Source: Pontederia crassipes (lineage: Eukaryota; Streptophyta; Magnoliopsida; Commelinales; Pontederiaceae). From it: 64,000 nt of DNA. The stretch covers positions 49,806,203 to 49,870,202 of the forward strand of contig CM060187.1 in NCBI GenBank assembly GCA_030549335.1, given 5' to 3'. This document shows, one piece after another, positions 34,491 through 47,586 of the stretch (the stretch's first letter is position 1; each line of letters starts with the position of its first letter). The notes below the pieces were generated by a model. It made no database searches. It saw only the letters and a list, made by a program, of their open reading frames with translations, and was not told the origin of the DNA. A program made the position numbers and the translations under genes.

Positions 34491-37085
34491 GAAAGGTGAC
34501 TAATCATCTTATATTTATCATGTCAATATTATATTGTACCTCTATAAAATTAATTGATATAGCTTTTTCATTTATATGTAATTATATTGTTGACTATGAT
34601 TTAGGATTTTTTATAATACTTTTCAATGATTATAATATTTTCTTATTTATACTTTCATAACAATACTTTATGTTACAAAAATAGCATATCTAAATATTTT
34701 ATTGACTGTAGGGAAATTTTCATTAAATGCGTCAAAATTAGTCAAGAAGTTTTTAAGAGATTTGTGAATCAAACTTTTTGAGGAGTGCTGACTTCCACAA
34801 AAACGTAATATGCCACGTGGCATAATGTCTCAGGAATGCTATGGGCCATACATACGTGAAAATTATATTGATCGAAATAAAGATTTTGATTGGTTAACTA
34901 AGAATATAATCATAAGAGAAAGAGTAATCATCATAGATATAAACTAAAAGAGATACAATCATCATAAAAGTGTGGAAGACTAATCAAATAATTATCATAT
35001 GAGTCTTGAGTGGTTCATCTAATAAATAATCATAACAATAAGAAAGATAAACATACATAGATGAGAGGAGTGAGGGCACTCATGTGCTACCACCACGAGC
35101 TTGATCGATTACCATTGGATGCCTTCATCATTCGGACATCTGTCTGCACGTATGAAGATGTAGGGAAAATAAAATCTTCCTATGACTTTTTACAACTCAG
35201 TATGCAAATAAGATAAAAGTGTCATAAAAATCATGATAATCACAGGGAATAATAATCATAGAACATTACCATTATAGGGTCGTAATCATGTAAGGATATT
35301 GGAAAAAATTATAATAGTAAATAATCATGGATGGTAGCATATTAATATGGGATAAAAAAGATGATAGGGAAATCATGATAGAAATGACAAAAATTAATCA
35401 TCATCATCGAATATTTCATCATGAATATTTCCTCCCTAGTACTTGGGTTGGGTCAAGTTGTAGAGAACTCAGTCTAGGTAGTGAAAATTTTGGACTGGGT
35501 TACACAGAATCTGGGCAGGATTTGGCGTTAAAAAATAGCGCGAAACGTGGTGGCATTTTTTATCATACTTTTGGCAATTTATTGGCATCATCCATCATTA
35601 TATGAAGTTTAGTTGCAACTAAGAGTAGTCCAGAACAATCATCATCATGTTTCAAGTCATATATCATGAATCTACCAACTATCGATGAATTTAACCTAGT
35701 TACAATACCATATGAATTTCAAATGAAAAATTATCTTCCACTTCTTTTCTTCCTCTTCCTTCGATTGTCCTCGGTTCTAGTGCTCGGTCATCGACATCCA
35801 CGTCCTCTAGTTGCTATTAGCTCAACGGTTGTCAAGTGCTAGACGCGAGAGGCAAAAGATAGGGCGGCGCTAAAAAACTTAAGAAGCGATTTGAGCTCAT
35901 GTTTATAGGAGAAAAGAAGTTAAATTTTGGATTGGGTTCGATTTTTCTTTTTTCTCGAGGTGACTTTGACCTTTTTTTGTCTTTCATTTCATTCCTTTTT
36001 CTTCTTTTTTTGTCTATTAACTATCGGAGCGCTACAAATGCCTTACTATAGTTGTAAACTTGTAATAAACCATATGATTTTCAAAGAGCGATCCAAATTT
36101 GGAAAAAAATGATCATATATATTAGGGAAAAATGAATGTCATGTACTTTACATGTCACACATGTGTCCAGTGACTTTACGTATATTTTTTTTAGAAATAT
36201 TTCTTTACTAATATTTAGAGGATCATTGATGATAATAAAAAAATTCTATCGTAAGAACTTGTAAAAGATGATTGTATCTATTATGATTGACAAAAAATTT
36301 AAAAATGATAAATATAATTATTATTAATTATTTGAATGGAATTTTTGTTATCATTAATGATCCTCGTAATGAAAAAAAGATATAGATTTTTTTTAAAAAA
36401 ATATGTGTAAAATCATTTGACACGAAAGTGACATGCTTATTCAATCCTATATATTAATGTGGTTAACAACTGCTTCCATGCATACATATATTGAATTTGG
36501 GAAAAATATATTTCGCATAATTATGATTATTATAATATTTTTGTTATGCTATAGCATTTATTATTTTTTATAATAATTGAAACTGAATTATAAAAGGATA
36601 ATAGCATAATATGTATAACATTATAATTTCTAAGATTTGTAGCATTTGAATATCTGTTCAACCTAGAGTAATTTTTTCTTGTTATCAAATATTGGTAATC
36701 CACTTTTTAAAATATGTTTTACATTGGTTTACTTTAAACTATATCTTTGTTATTTTTCTAGAAAATGCTAAACACGACCCACATATCACGTATGGATGGT
36801 AGAAATATTTTTTCCCTTTTATTATTAAGATTTTTTATTGGCACAAACTGTGATTAACACTAATAAAAGATATCTCATACATAAAATTGAAAAAAAAGAG
36901 AAATCTCAATTTTCAAGACTTTTTTATGTCGGAAATATGAGGCTTCGGGCAAAATTATTAACATTCAAAAGATAAAAACGACAATAATTTATTCTCTAAT
37001 AAAAAAATTCTAGAAATTAAACCCGCCTAATCACTTGGACTTAACTCCGATAAAGAATTTAACAAACCAACTTTGGTTGATTTCC
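34491..37085. other. Intergenic, no gene recognised
   Basis: AT-rich with a more complex stretch at 35060-35900 containing CACTCATGTGCTACCACCAC, TTGGGTTGGGTCAAGTTG, TCCTCGGTTCTAGTGCTCGG and GATAGGGCGGCGCT. This resembles LTR or other retroelement debris, but I find no paired termini. ORFs 35327-35605 and 35927-36112 show no family signature. Confidence 0.4.
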
Positions 37086-40000
37086 AATTAAAGATAGAAT
37101 TTCGGACGGGCTGTACGACCCGGCACGTCGCCGGCCCGCCTAAAATCCGTGCCGGCTCGGCCCGGCACGAACACGGCCCGCACACGAAAAAATGGGCCGT
37201 GTCGTGCCATACCGTGCCGGGTCGACCATCCGCACTGTTGGCATGACACGGTCCGGGCACGGTGAACACGGATCCAGCACGACACGGCCCATTTTGACAC
37301 GACACAGTCCGAGTACTTCGATGACGGGACGCGTCGATGCAGTATTTGTACTCGAACACGGACCGTGTGTGCCCTAAAACGGTCCGTGTTAAGAAGAGGA
37401 CAATGGCCTGCGGTCATTTGAAACTTCAACACGGCCACGCTGATCAAACACAACCCATTTTTTCTATTTTTAAACGAGATTCGTGATTTGACAACACGAA
37501 CACGGGCTACGCGATCAAAAGGTTCAACACGGACCGTGTTAAGATCAACACGGGCCATGTTGGAATATTTTTATTTCATTCCTCCGCCTATAAAAGGCAC
37601 CACCGATTTCATTCGTTCTCCACTCGAAAATCCCTCTACTTCCAAGTCTTCCAATTTTTCATAGTGCTTTTTGTGACTCTCTCTGTCTCTCTCACACTGA
37701 GTGACTCAGTCTTTCTACATTTTTCTTCTCTCCATTCGTGCTCTGCTCTCAATCTCTCTCACTTTTAATTTATATTTATATTGTAATATTTATTTAGTAG
37801 TATTTTTATATTATTATTCACTCTTAATTTCTTATATATAATTGCATAATGGACCCGCGAGATCTCTTTCGTCTATATGGTGATTTTGCTGCTTATTCAC
37901 CTTATGGACCACTACCTACATATGGTACACCATATAATACTAATAGTAGTGGTGATTCCAATTCTTTATCAGCACAATTAAGTGGTGATTCGTCGGGTTA
38001 TATGAAAACTGTGGCGCCATTAACTAACTGCCAAATTACTCCAACTACATATGTTAATCTTCCTGTCATTCATAATCTTAATATTGCTTCAGGTTCTGCA
38101 AGTTCCGAAGGAGAATGTGCAACTGCGACAGCGACACCTCCAGGTCCGTCAAGCTCAGATGCTCCCGTGCAAGGTGAAATAATAGGTAAAAAAAGAAGAA
38201 CATCGAAGTTAACTAGTGAAGTTTGGAATTATTTTGAAAAAATTATAGATGAAAATGATCCAAAAAAGATAAAGCTATTTGTAAAATTTGCAAGGCTAGT
38301 TATGCTACCGCCTCTTCTTCGGACACAGGTAGTTTAAAACGACATTTAGAATCGCATCCTATAACTACTAGGGAACAATTTTTAGCAGGTCAATTACCGC
38401 AACAGACTCAACTAGTTGCACTTGGTCGTGGTACAGCCGGGAGCTCTTTATTTGCTTATAATGAAGAAAATATGTGTGAAGGTTTAGCAAGATATGTTAT
38501 ACATGCATAAATGCCTTACACATTTGCTGAATATGAAAAATTTTTATATTATCAACAAAATTATGTACAAGGTGCCTTTCGAAATGTTAGTAGAAAAACT
38601 GTTAAAGAATATTCGATTAAATTATATCGTAAGAAGAAAAATGAACTGATTAATTATTTTTTAGATTCTAAATTCATGTATAGTTTGACTAGTGACATAT
38701 GGACTTCTTTAAATGGTGATGGTTTCTTATGTGTTACAGTTCATTGGATTGATACAAATTGGATAGTGCAAAAAAGAATTATTGCGTTTAAAGAAATTGA
38801 GCATCCTCGTAATGATTTGCAAATTGCCAATGTGATAGAAAAAGTAATTAACGAATATGGTCTTAAAGAGAAAATTTTATGTCTTACTCTTGACAATGCA
38901 AGTGCTAATAATTTCGCTGTACAATTTTTAATTCAAAGATTAAATTCTCCTTTAAATGGAATTCTTTTTCATCAAATATGTGCATATCATATTATTAATT
39001 TATGTGTTAAAAAAGGATTAAAGGTAGTTGTTAGAGTACTTGAAACTCTTAGAGCAGTTATTGTAAATCTACGACACTCTGGACCTAGGAGACAAACATT
39101 TAAAAAAATTTGTCATCGTTATAATATTCCTTATAGAAAATTAAACACTGATGTGTCTACGAGATGGAATAGTACTTACAACATGCTTAAATTATGTATT
39201 CCATTTAGACATGCACTCGATAATTATATTTTAATTGTGATGCAATGTCCAGCAGCTCGAATTACTGATTCAGAATGGGATGTTGCTAACGCAGTTATGG
39301 AATTGTTACAAGTTTTTTATAATGCTACTTTAGAGTTATCTGCCATTTATTCTCCTACTTCACATTTAATAATTAATCAACTTCATGAAATGACAAGTTC
39401 ATTTAATGAAAAACGTGAATTATCAAATGATTTTTCTGAAATAATTTATTTGATGGAATCAAAATTTTTAGAATATTGGAATAATTTGCCTCTCATAGAA
39501 ATTTTAGCAATGATGATGGATCCTAGATTTAAAAGATCCGGTCCTAAATGGTACACCAGAGAAATTAAGAATTGTTTTCCCAAACAATATATAAGAAGTC
39601 ATCCAGAATTGCAAACTGACGATTTTATTAATCCAGATCATGATTACGAAAATATAATAAATAACTTATATAATATTTATGAAACAAAATTTGGTGTACG
39701 TAGAGAGCAAGCATCTTCATCACGTCCACTAGTAGCACCCAGACCTTTCAATAATAGATCATTTTCTAGATTCATGTCCTCTATTAGGGGGGCACATCAA
39801 GAGGCTTGGATGAAGGTTCATCCAATTCAGCCGCCTCTTTGTATAATGAACTGCAATGTTACTTATCACGTCCAAATGAATGTGATAATGAAATCGATGT
39901 TTTGACCTGGTGGAGATTAAATGGTCGTACGTATCCAATTCTCTCCGTCTTAGCTTGAGATCTTTTAGCTGTTTCGATGTCTAAAGTGGCGTCATAACAA

Positions 40001-40885
40001 TGTTTTTCTGCAGGTTCCAGAATTTTGGACGAGAGAAGAAATAGAATGAGCTCTAAGTCGATGGAGGTTTGTATATTATTAAAAGATTGGTTTGATGCAG
40101 ATACTCGAACACAAGGTCAGGAATCCATATTACCATACATAGAAGATGATGATGAAACGGATGTCTCTTCCGCTTATAATTCTTCATAAAATAATTATTT
40201 GTACAAGATGTAATTTTTAATTTTTTTGTAATTTTGTATTTATTGATTATTTCATAGTAATCAATAATAATAAAATATTAAAACTCCTGTGGACGTAGGC
40301 TAAAATAGCCGAACCACGTTAATATCAGTGTCCATTACTATTTTTACTATATAATAAATTAGTACTTAATTATCTATAGTATAGTAGTATACTACCTAAG
40401 TATCTAATTATCTATACTACTTATGCATTATACAATAAATTATATATAATGTAGTACAATAGTACTAATGTAAAGTTATTACTCAAATCTCAATTAATCA
40501 TTTTACAAATTTATTTACTTAATAATTATAAATTAAGGACTTAATGTATTTGAAATTTTAACTATATAGTTATTATCAATTGCATATTATAGAATAAATA
40601 ATAATACTCATTATACTTTATTCTATAATAATTTAATAATTAAATTTATTTTATTATTTCAAAAGTTGAAATTAAAAAACAATGGGCCGCCCGATCCGGC
40701 ACGGTCGGCCCGATCAGGCTGGGCCTAGACCGTGTCGGGGTCGAAAATGATCCGTTTTGTACGATACGACCCGTTTTCAAAACGAGTCGTGTCGGCACGA
40801 CATAGCCCGCGGCACGGTCAAATACGGGTTGATCGGCATGGGCACGATAAGACACGGCCCGTTTTTCCATCTCCATTTCCAATGC
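37086..40885 (+). mobile_element. hAT (Ac-like) transposon with a nearly complete transposase gene
   Basis: GC-rich ends (37090-37560 and 40683-40870) are full of CCCGGCACG, ACACGG, CGTGTCG and GGCCCG motifs in opposite orientations. They bracket a transposase with BED zinc finger and hAT C-terminal dimerisation domain. The right end is probably near CCCGTTTTTCCATCTCC (40859-40875). The left end and the 8-bp duplication could not be fixed. The element ends less than 300 bp before the COG8 start codon. Confidence 0.8.
37849..40189 (+). pseudogene. hAT transposase (BED finger, hATC), disrupted
   Basis: The gene starts MDPRDLFRLYGDFAAYSP and continues to the BED-type finger (CKICKASYATASSSDTGSL, then KRHLESH). 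The finger is reached only after a one-base frameshift near 38262 in an A-rich run. A TAA stop interrupts at 38508-38510. The main body (38511-39800) has SLTSDIWTSLNGDGFLCVTV, LDNASANNF, NTDVSTRWNSTYNML and MMMDPRFK, typical of plant Ac/DAYSLEEPER-type proteins. A second frameshift near 39800 leads to ELQCYLSRPNECDNEIDVL and WWRLNGRTYPILSVLA, the hATC dimerisation motif, followed by TGA near 39957 and TAA near 40009. The tail ends at 40189. At least five lesions make it inactive. Confidence 0.88.
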
Positions 40886-41161
40886 TTTTTAACTGCCTAT
40901 GTCGATTGGATCCGGATCCGGATCCGTTGGTGATAAGGGGTAAACTGGAAGCCGATAAACTCGCAACGGAACTCCGCATCGAGAATCTGATAACGGGTTG
41001 TCGTTGTTACTGGACCCGATCAGCTCTGAATCGGGTTCACCCGATATGAAGTATCCTCGTCTTCTCGACGAAACAAAACAAAAAAATGTCCGAGTCCTCG
41101 TAGTTTTTATAGATCTGGAGGGCCATCGACGTTTCTCCGTTCCAATTTCCCCACCACCGCC

Positions 41162-44100
41162 ATGGAAATCGAGAGGAGAACTCCGATGGCGGTGGCAGTA
41201 GGCGGAGGTGACGACGCGGGCGACTCCATGGACGCCTCCGGGCTTCTCCTCCCCCTCGCCGGCGCCTCGCAGCAGCACTACGTCTCTGAGCTCCTCTCCT
41301 TCACTCTCGACCGCCTCCACAAGGTCTTGCCAAGCCCTCCTCATTATACGTCTTTTCTATTCTTGCGAATTTTGGTTCAGATCTGTGGGGGTTCTGCTGA
41401 TTGGTCTAATGAGGGATCCCGCGATCGGAGCGCAGGAGCCGGAGCTTCTCCGCGTGGACGCCGAGCGCATCCGGAGGCAGATGCAAGAGGTAGCCGTGGG
41501 GAACTACCGTGCGTTCATCGCCGCGTCCGATGCGCTCTCTTTCATCAAGGGCGAACTGACGGATTTTGACAAACACCTTGATTCCCTGGTAAACTACTCT
41601 CACTTCGCTCCCATTTCCTGTATCTTTCTGGTTGACTGATAAACTTTAGATGCTCGTGTGTGCAACCCTTTGTGTGACACTACTTATGCGTCCTGATGTA
41701 AAGATAAGAAGAAGTCATGGAAATATTTGATGAACTGCGACGCCTTTTATCAAATTTCCAAGTTTGAAATACCTAATCGTGCTCCTTTACCGGAAATGAC
41801 GTAGCAATATAAAATAATTCACGAGTTTTCAAGGGAATTGACAATATTGTTAAATTAATGTTCCCTGCCAGCAAACATTTCACGCACTGATCCTGCTGGA
41901 TCTTTCTTGTTAAAACTATGTCTCGCATACTCTGCAGATAATTAGCAGCGCTTGTTCTGAGTGCTGTAAAATGCAGTTGTTTTCTTTCAAAATTTATCAA
42001 GTATGCTCATTCTATTAGTACATGTCAAGACATCGCATAGTTATTCTGGAGATTTTGTTTGACTACATGATGGTGATCTCCTTTAACAGAAGAAATGCTT
42101 CAATGTGAAGTTGTCGGACACACGTAAGGATTGTTTCTTGTATATGGACTCAGATTGTCTCAAGATGTCTTTTTAAACAAGGATTGCTTCCTATCGAAGG
42201 ACATTTATCATATGAGGAATAATGCGTCCTTCAAGCCATGAGATTCTTCTTTTCATCTCTGACCAAGTTAAAGCTATGAGAATTAGAATGCTAAATGCAC
42301 CTCTAATAATGTATTAACAGTGTCCTTTTGTTGTTTGACAGATAGGAGAGATCCCAAATCTTACTGCTGGTTGTACGGAGTTCATTGATTCTGCTCAACA
42401 AGTTTTGGAGGAAAGGAAACTTAACCAGACATTACTGGCGAATCATAGTACTTTGCTTGATTTGCTTGAAATTCCGCAGCTGATGGACACGTATGCAATT
42501 GTCTGTCTGTTTTTCTTGGTTGACAAATTTAAATTTTCATACACCTTACTATTCTTCTATCTTTTTCCTCTTTTCCATTCTATTTGTCAAATTTAATTTA
42601 TCTGTATAATGAAAATTTAATCACCTAGCATCACTTCAGGATCATCTTTTCTCCCTCTTTACGTTACTTGTAAGATGTATGCTTCTGAACACGATACTTA
42701 TTTTTTCCTCACCTTCTAAGCATCATAATTGTAGAACCTAAAAGTTTGCATTTGGTGTTTATTCCTTGGCTACATGCTGACCATGTTATCCAAACTGATA
42801 ATATTGTCATGTTACTGTTTATGATTAAAGTAGCAGTTTGGCTATGCATCATTAGCATTAGAAATATGGTTATTAAATTTGCCATTGTACTATGGTTATT
42901 AAATTTTTTAATGATATGTTGATAGTTTGTCAACTCCGCCTATGTTTTATAGCCGGTCCCAAGCCCGGATAAAGGAGGAGGGTTGTGTTAGGCCCCGACA
43001 GCCGACGTAAAACCCTGTCGAATCTTATAAACATGGATCAACGAATATAGCGGAATGGCGTCGTATGATCCATGTAGCCGACCCCACCTAGTGGGATAAG
43101 GCTTTGTTGTTGTTGTTGTTGTTGTTGTTGTTATTCTTCCTTTTGTCATATTGGGGAAATGTGGCCCCTTTTTAACTGAACATTGATGGTTTGTCTTTGT
43201 TCTTCATTTTATTCCACTAATAACTATATTACTTTAGTTGATATTATTTCTCTTTCTTTTTTTCCCTTATATTTGTCTATTATGTTATTTCTATTTGCTT
43301 GTCTTGATGAGATGGTGATACAAACTAAAAATACAACTGCATATATGTCTGAAAATAAAAATAGGATAACTATTATTAGTAGTAAAAGTGCAAGAATATT
43401 AAGCACAACTACTACTAATAACTTGTCTATTCGAGACGACAAATCTCCATAATAAAATAGTCCATGTGGAGTGGATTAAACTCTAATTACATAACTGATA
43501 GACACATTTCAAAAGACTACCCTCCTCAAAAAATAAATAAATAAAAAGACTACCCGAAATCTAAAACTCATGCATGTATTATAACATGCAAAGGTAGTTT
43601 TTTTTTAAACGAGAAAGGAAGGTAGTTACTATAACTATAACTAAATTACTAATAAAACTAACCACTACTTTTTTAACTAACCCACTAGCTTATACAAAGT
43701 GGTATCTTATCAGATGGCACTTATTTTTTTCTAATTAGATGATTTTGATGTTGTTAATATCTTTTCTATTTGAATATAGTGTCTCACTTTAGTGAATTTA
43801 TGTCAATAGTGTTTTGTAGTAATTTTCTGTTTTTGCTTTACAGATGTATAAGAAATGGAAATTATGATGAGGCCCTTGATCTAGAAGCTTATGTTTCAAA
43901 GTTGTCAAAACTGCATACAAAGTAAGTCTTCTACGTTTAATGAGCTCAATCAGTTCCACTTATATTCTTTTAGTGATAGATTCCATGACATAGCTAGCAT
44001 TTGATATTTGGAATGAAGGTTACCTGTCATTCAGGCACTGGCAGCAGAAGTCAAGAAGACATCTCAGTCTATGCTATCTCAACTTCTTCAAAAACTTCGA

Positions 44101-47100
44101 TCAAATATTCAGGTAGAGTCTTATATTTTAGAAGCTACAATTTCTAGATTTGAGGAGGTATTGGTAAAACCATGGATTTGGAAAAAAAATGCTCCATTTT
44201 GCAATGTGCTTGGCGTTATATTATACTTCATCTTGAACTTGCGTATTATAGCTGAGCTTTCTTGGTGGTGCAGTTGCCAGAATGCTTGCGCATTGTTGCA
44301 CATTTGCAACGTATAGGTGTCTATAATGAATCAGAACTACGGTTACAGGTGTGTCTTGTGTTTGATATTTTCCTTAACCATCTTAATTTATAAGTATATT
44401 TCAATGTTTGATCATGTGATTCTGGTTGCTGAGATTGTTAATATTTTCTCATAGCATCAATCAGGTTGATTTTTAATGTATGAAATGCAGATTCCTACTG
44501 AGTTGTGAACATTGTGTATTTATATTATTTTGCTTTTTTTGTCATGGACTTCTCTTGCTTTGTGAAATAACATTGATAATTAACAATGTGCATTGTGCAG
44601 TAATCATTGCAAGGTTCATTACCCAGTTCCATTATATTACAGTTCTAAATCTAAAGGTTGTTGAGATTCTCATTACCCTAAAAAGTAGTTGTGATTGTTG
44701 ATGGGATGAAATGTTATCTACAAGCTATATCAGATATCAAACATATGTCTATATTGGTGCGAAGTATTGTAATTAATTATATTTGAATCTGTTGGTGTTG
44801 TTTTGATGAGGTGTGTGCTGTTTTTGGCAAGTATTTTTGAGAAGGAGAAAAAAAGTAAATGCTTTTGAAAATTGTATTTCCATGTTTGAACTAAAATCAA
44901 CTTATACGAAAACTAAAGCTTTGGTATATCCGCATATGATCAGACCTTTTTTCCTTCAACCAAAGAGGATAAGTTTTGTTGCAATTTCATGGACAGTTTT
45001 TGAGGTGCAGAGAGGCATGGCTTTCAGGCATGCTTGACGACTTGGATCAGAGAAATGTCTATGAGTACTTGAAAGGGATGGTGAGCTGCCATAGAACACA
45101 TTTATTTGACATTGTTAATCAATATCGAGCCATTTTCAACAATAGTAAGTCTGGGAGTGAGGAGAACTATGATGGTGGTCTTCTCTACAGTTGGACTATG
45201 CATCAAATAAAAAATCACCTGAGTACTCTTGAAACCATGCTCCCCAAAATTACTGAAGGTGGATCTTTGTCAAACATTCTTGATCAGTGCATGGTGAGAA
45301 TTCTATATCGTACTCTTTTTTTGTGTGTTTGAAGCTTTTTTTAATATGAAACATGTGACTTCCAGTATTCATGCTGGTCGATGTGGCTTCTCAACTGTCT
45401 TGTCACTCACCTCTCTTAGCATACTTTAGCAAACTTGACCAATCCATCTAGCTGTGCTTCTACATGATGATACGAGTTGTGATTTTTACTTGATATCTTT
45501 CCTTTTTCTTATTCTTTTCAGCCTGCTAGTAACAGGATTATGTTATTGCACAATAATCATCACCTTTTGTATTCACATTTTAACAAGATTCATACTGACA
45601 AAACTATTTGGCACGAGACAAAGCCTAAATACCCGTTTGCACAGCACATTTCAGCCATGTTTGGACCTTTGGTGACAAAGGTATTTTAAAACAATGTAAA
45701 TTATATTTTTTAAAAAATGAAAACTCAAAAGAAAAAAAAAAGAATAACAATGTAAAATAAACTAACAAAAATATTACAATTGAGTGTTTGGATACATATT
45801 CAAATACATTATTTTAAGTCCATATATCCCTTCGTTTTGATGCTCTCCCCTTAAGAGCCCCAACTTGTACATGTGACATTTTACTAATACATACATGGAT
45901 GGCAACCACAAATTTCGGTGTCATCCTTCTCCTAAAAAAAATCCATATACATCCAAATACTTAGATATTATTACAGAATTAATTTACATCGTTTTAAGTC
46001 CAATATGTTGTTTTTGAAACCACAGAAAACTTTTACCAAATACCACTAAGTAGAATTACTTGTTGATAAAATTTTTTTTTGACATAGTACTCGATTACTT
46101 CAAAATTACTATGTATCCTCCCTGCATTACTTGCATAGTTCTTGTCTGATTTTAATTGCTATTTCCTATTCTCCATGGTGAAGGATTTTATTACTGGTTT
46201 GTGATTAGGCAAATGTTAGATTTCATAACTGAATATGTATTTTCTTTGCAGCTGCCAGTTAAAGTTTTTCTTTAGTTCATTTTCTAATAGTTTAATGTGC
46301 CCTGCAGTATTGTGCAATGGGTCTCGGCTTAGTTGGGTTGGATTTCAGAGGCTTATTACCACCACTTTTTGAAGAGTAAATCAACATTTCACTTTTATAT
46401 TTGACTGTTGGTTTGTTGATATAGTGAATTATAACTGAATCACAAGATTATCCTAGTATTAACTTTATATCATCATTTACAGTGCAGTGATGAAGTTATT
46501 CTCAAAAAACATGAACACAGCAGTCGAGAATTTTCAGGTATGCAGAGTTGTACTGGCATCATTCTAGTGGGCCAAATTCTCCTTAATGCTTTTGCAGGAT
46601 GGAAGTCTTTCTTGGCCAAAATATGATGTTTTAATGCAATCCTCAAGATCATTGTCATACTTTTAACAGATTGTCTTAGATTCACATCGTTGGGTTCCTT
46701 TGCCATCTGTTGGCTTCTCAAGTAATGGTGTAATAGATGAAAACAAGGATGACATGTCACCACCTTCTGTTCTGATGGAGCATCCACCTATTGCTGTGTT
46801 TGTTAATGGTATGACTGAAGTATTCATCATAGAGTTCATTATGTTCATGGCTAACAGGGCCAAAGCGTGTTGTGTAAATTCTTTGTAGAATTATTTTGAT
46901 AGGATGTTAAAATCTTCACGACTGAAATCATTGACTTTTTTTTTCTAATTTGTTACCTTATAGTTGTGTGCTTCACTGTTGGTCAGCTTTAAGGGTTTGT
47001 TTTCCTATAGGTGTTTCAGCTGCTATGAATGAGCTACGTCCTTGCGCCCCAATGAGTTTGAAGCATTTTTTAGCTCAGGAGGTTGTTACGGGCCTAAGAG

Positions 47101-47586
47101 CTGTTTCTGAATCTCTATTGAGATACAATGCAATGAGAGTTCTTCGAGGCAATGAATCTACCCTCTTTCTGTCCCTCTGTCAAGCTTTCATTGAGGTGAG
47201 CAAAACTTGTGAACTTTCCAAGTAATTGTTTTTAATTCTCTATCACGTTGTAAAACTAGTCTTGATGGGATATGTAGGTAGCATCCCCTTATTGTGCCAC
47301 TTCCTTTGGTCGTTGTTACCCGAATGGAGCTACATTGATCTTAGAATGTAGGAACATGTACGATGGTGTTGGCCAGCTATTGACACACACCACAATGAAG
47401 GGATTGAAGGAGTCTGTTGACAATACAGGAAAGCGTTCAAGTGATAACGGTATCGTAACTGTAGTGAGTAATAGTGACACGAGTAAAAATGGTGTTCCAG
47501 TTGATGATGTAGGATCAGGGACCGGGAATGATAGCGATCAAAATAACGCAGAACCTGCGCAGACAAATTTACATTCCAGTGCTTAA
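41162..47586 (+). CDS. COG8: Conserved oligomeric Golgi complex subunit 8 (Dor1 family)
   Basis: Twelve coding exons: 41162-41323, 41436-41588, 42342-42490, 43844-43921, 44019-44112, 44274-44348, 44997-45293, 46308-46375, 46483-46537, 46670-46808, 47011-47195 and 47278-47586. All introns are GT-AG and the exons join in frame to 587 aa; plant COG8 is about 570. COG8 is a lobe-B subunit of the COG tether, needed for retrograde vesicle transport within the Golgi. Dor1 landmarks include [146 protein letters not shown] and [15 protein letters not shown]. The last 70 residues are Ser/Asn/Asp-rich and variable. Exon 1 is GC-rich. An in-frame ATG at 41186 is an alternative start, conserved in the 17.5-kb duplicate. 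Confidence 0.93.
42932..43132 (+). mobile_element. RTE-like 3'-end insertion in COG8 intron 3
   Basis: Runs from AACTCCGCCTATGTTTTATA through GGTCCCAAGCCCGGATAAAG and GATCCATGTAGCCGACCCCA to a (TTG)n tail of about nine units. The 48918-49092 insert is the same element in the opposite orientation. It has no protein. I see no tRNA-like A or B box, so a 5'-truncated LINE tail is favoured over a SINE. A target duplication is unclear here. It lies inside intron 3 (42491-43843) in the sense direction. Confidence 0.75.

Noticed and set aside
42932-43132. Naming the (TTG)n-tailed insertions as a known plant SINE
   Set aside because: I see no A-box or B-box tRNA-like head, and cannot confirm a match to a named SINE from the sequence alone.
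41162-47586. Assignment to COG5 rather than COG8
   Set aside because: The length of about 587 aa and the Dor1-family blocks ([40 protein letters not shown]) fit COG8. COG5 is much longer in plants.
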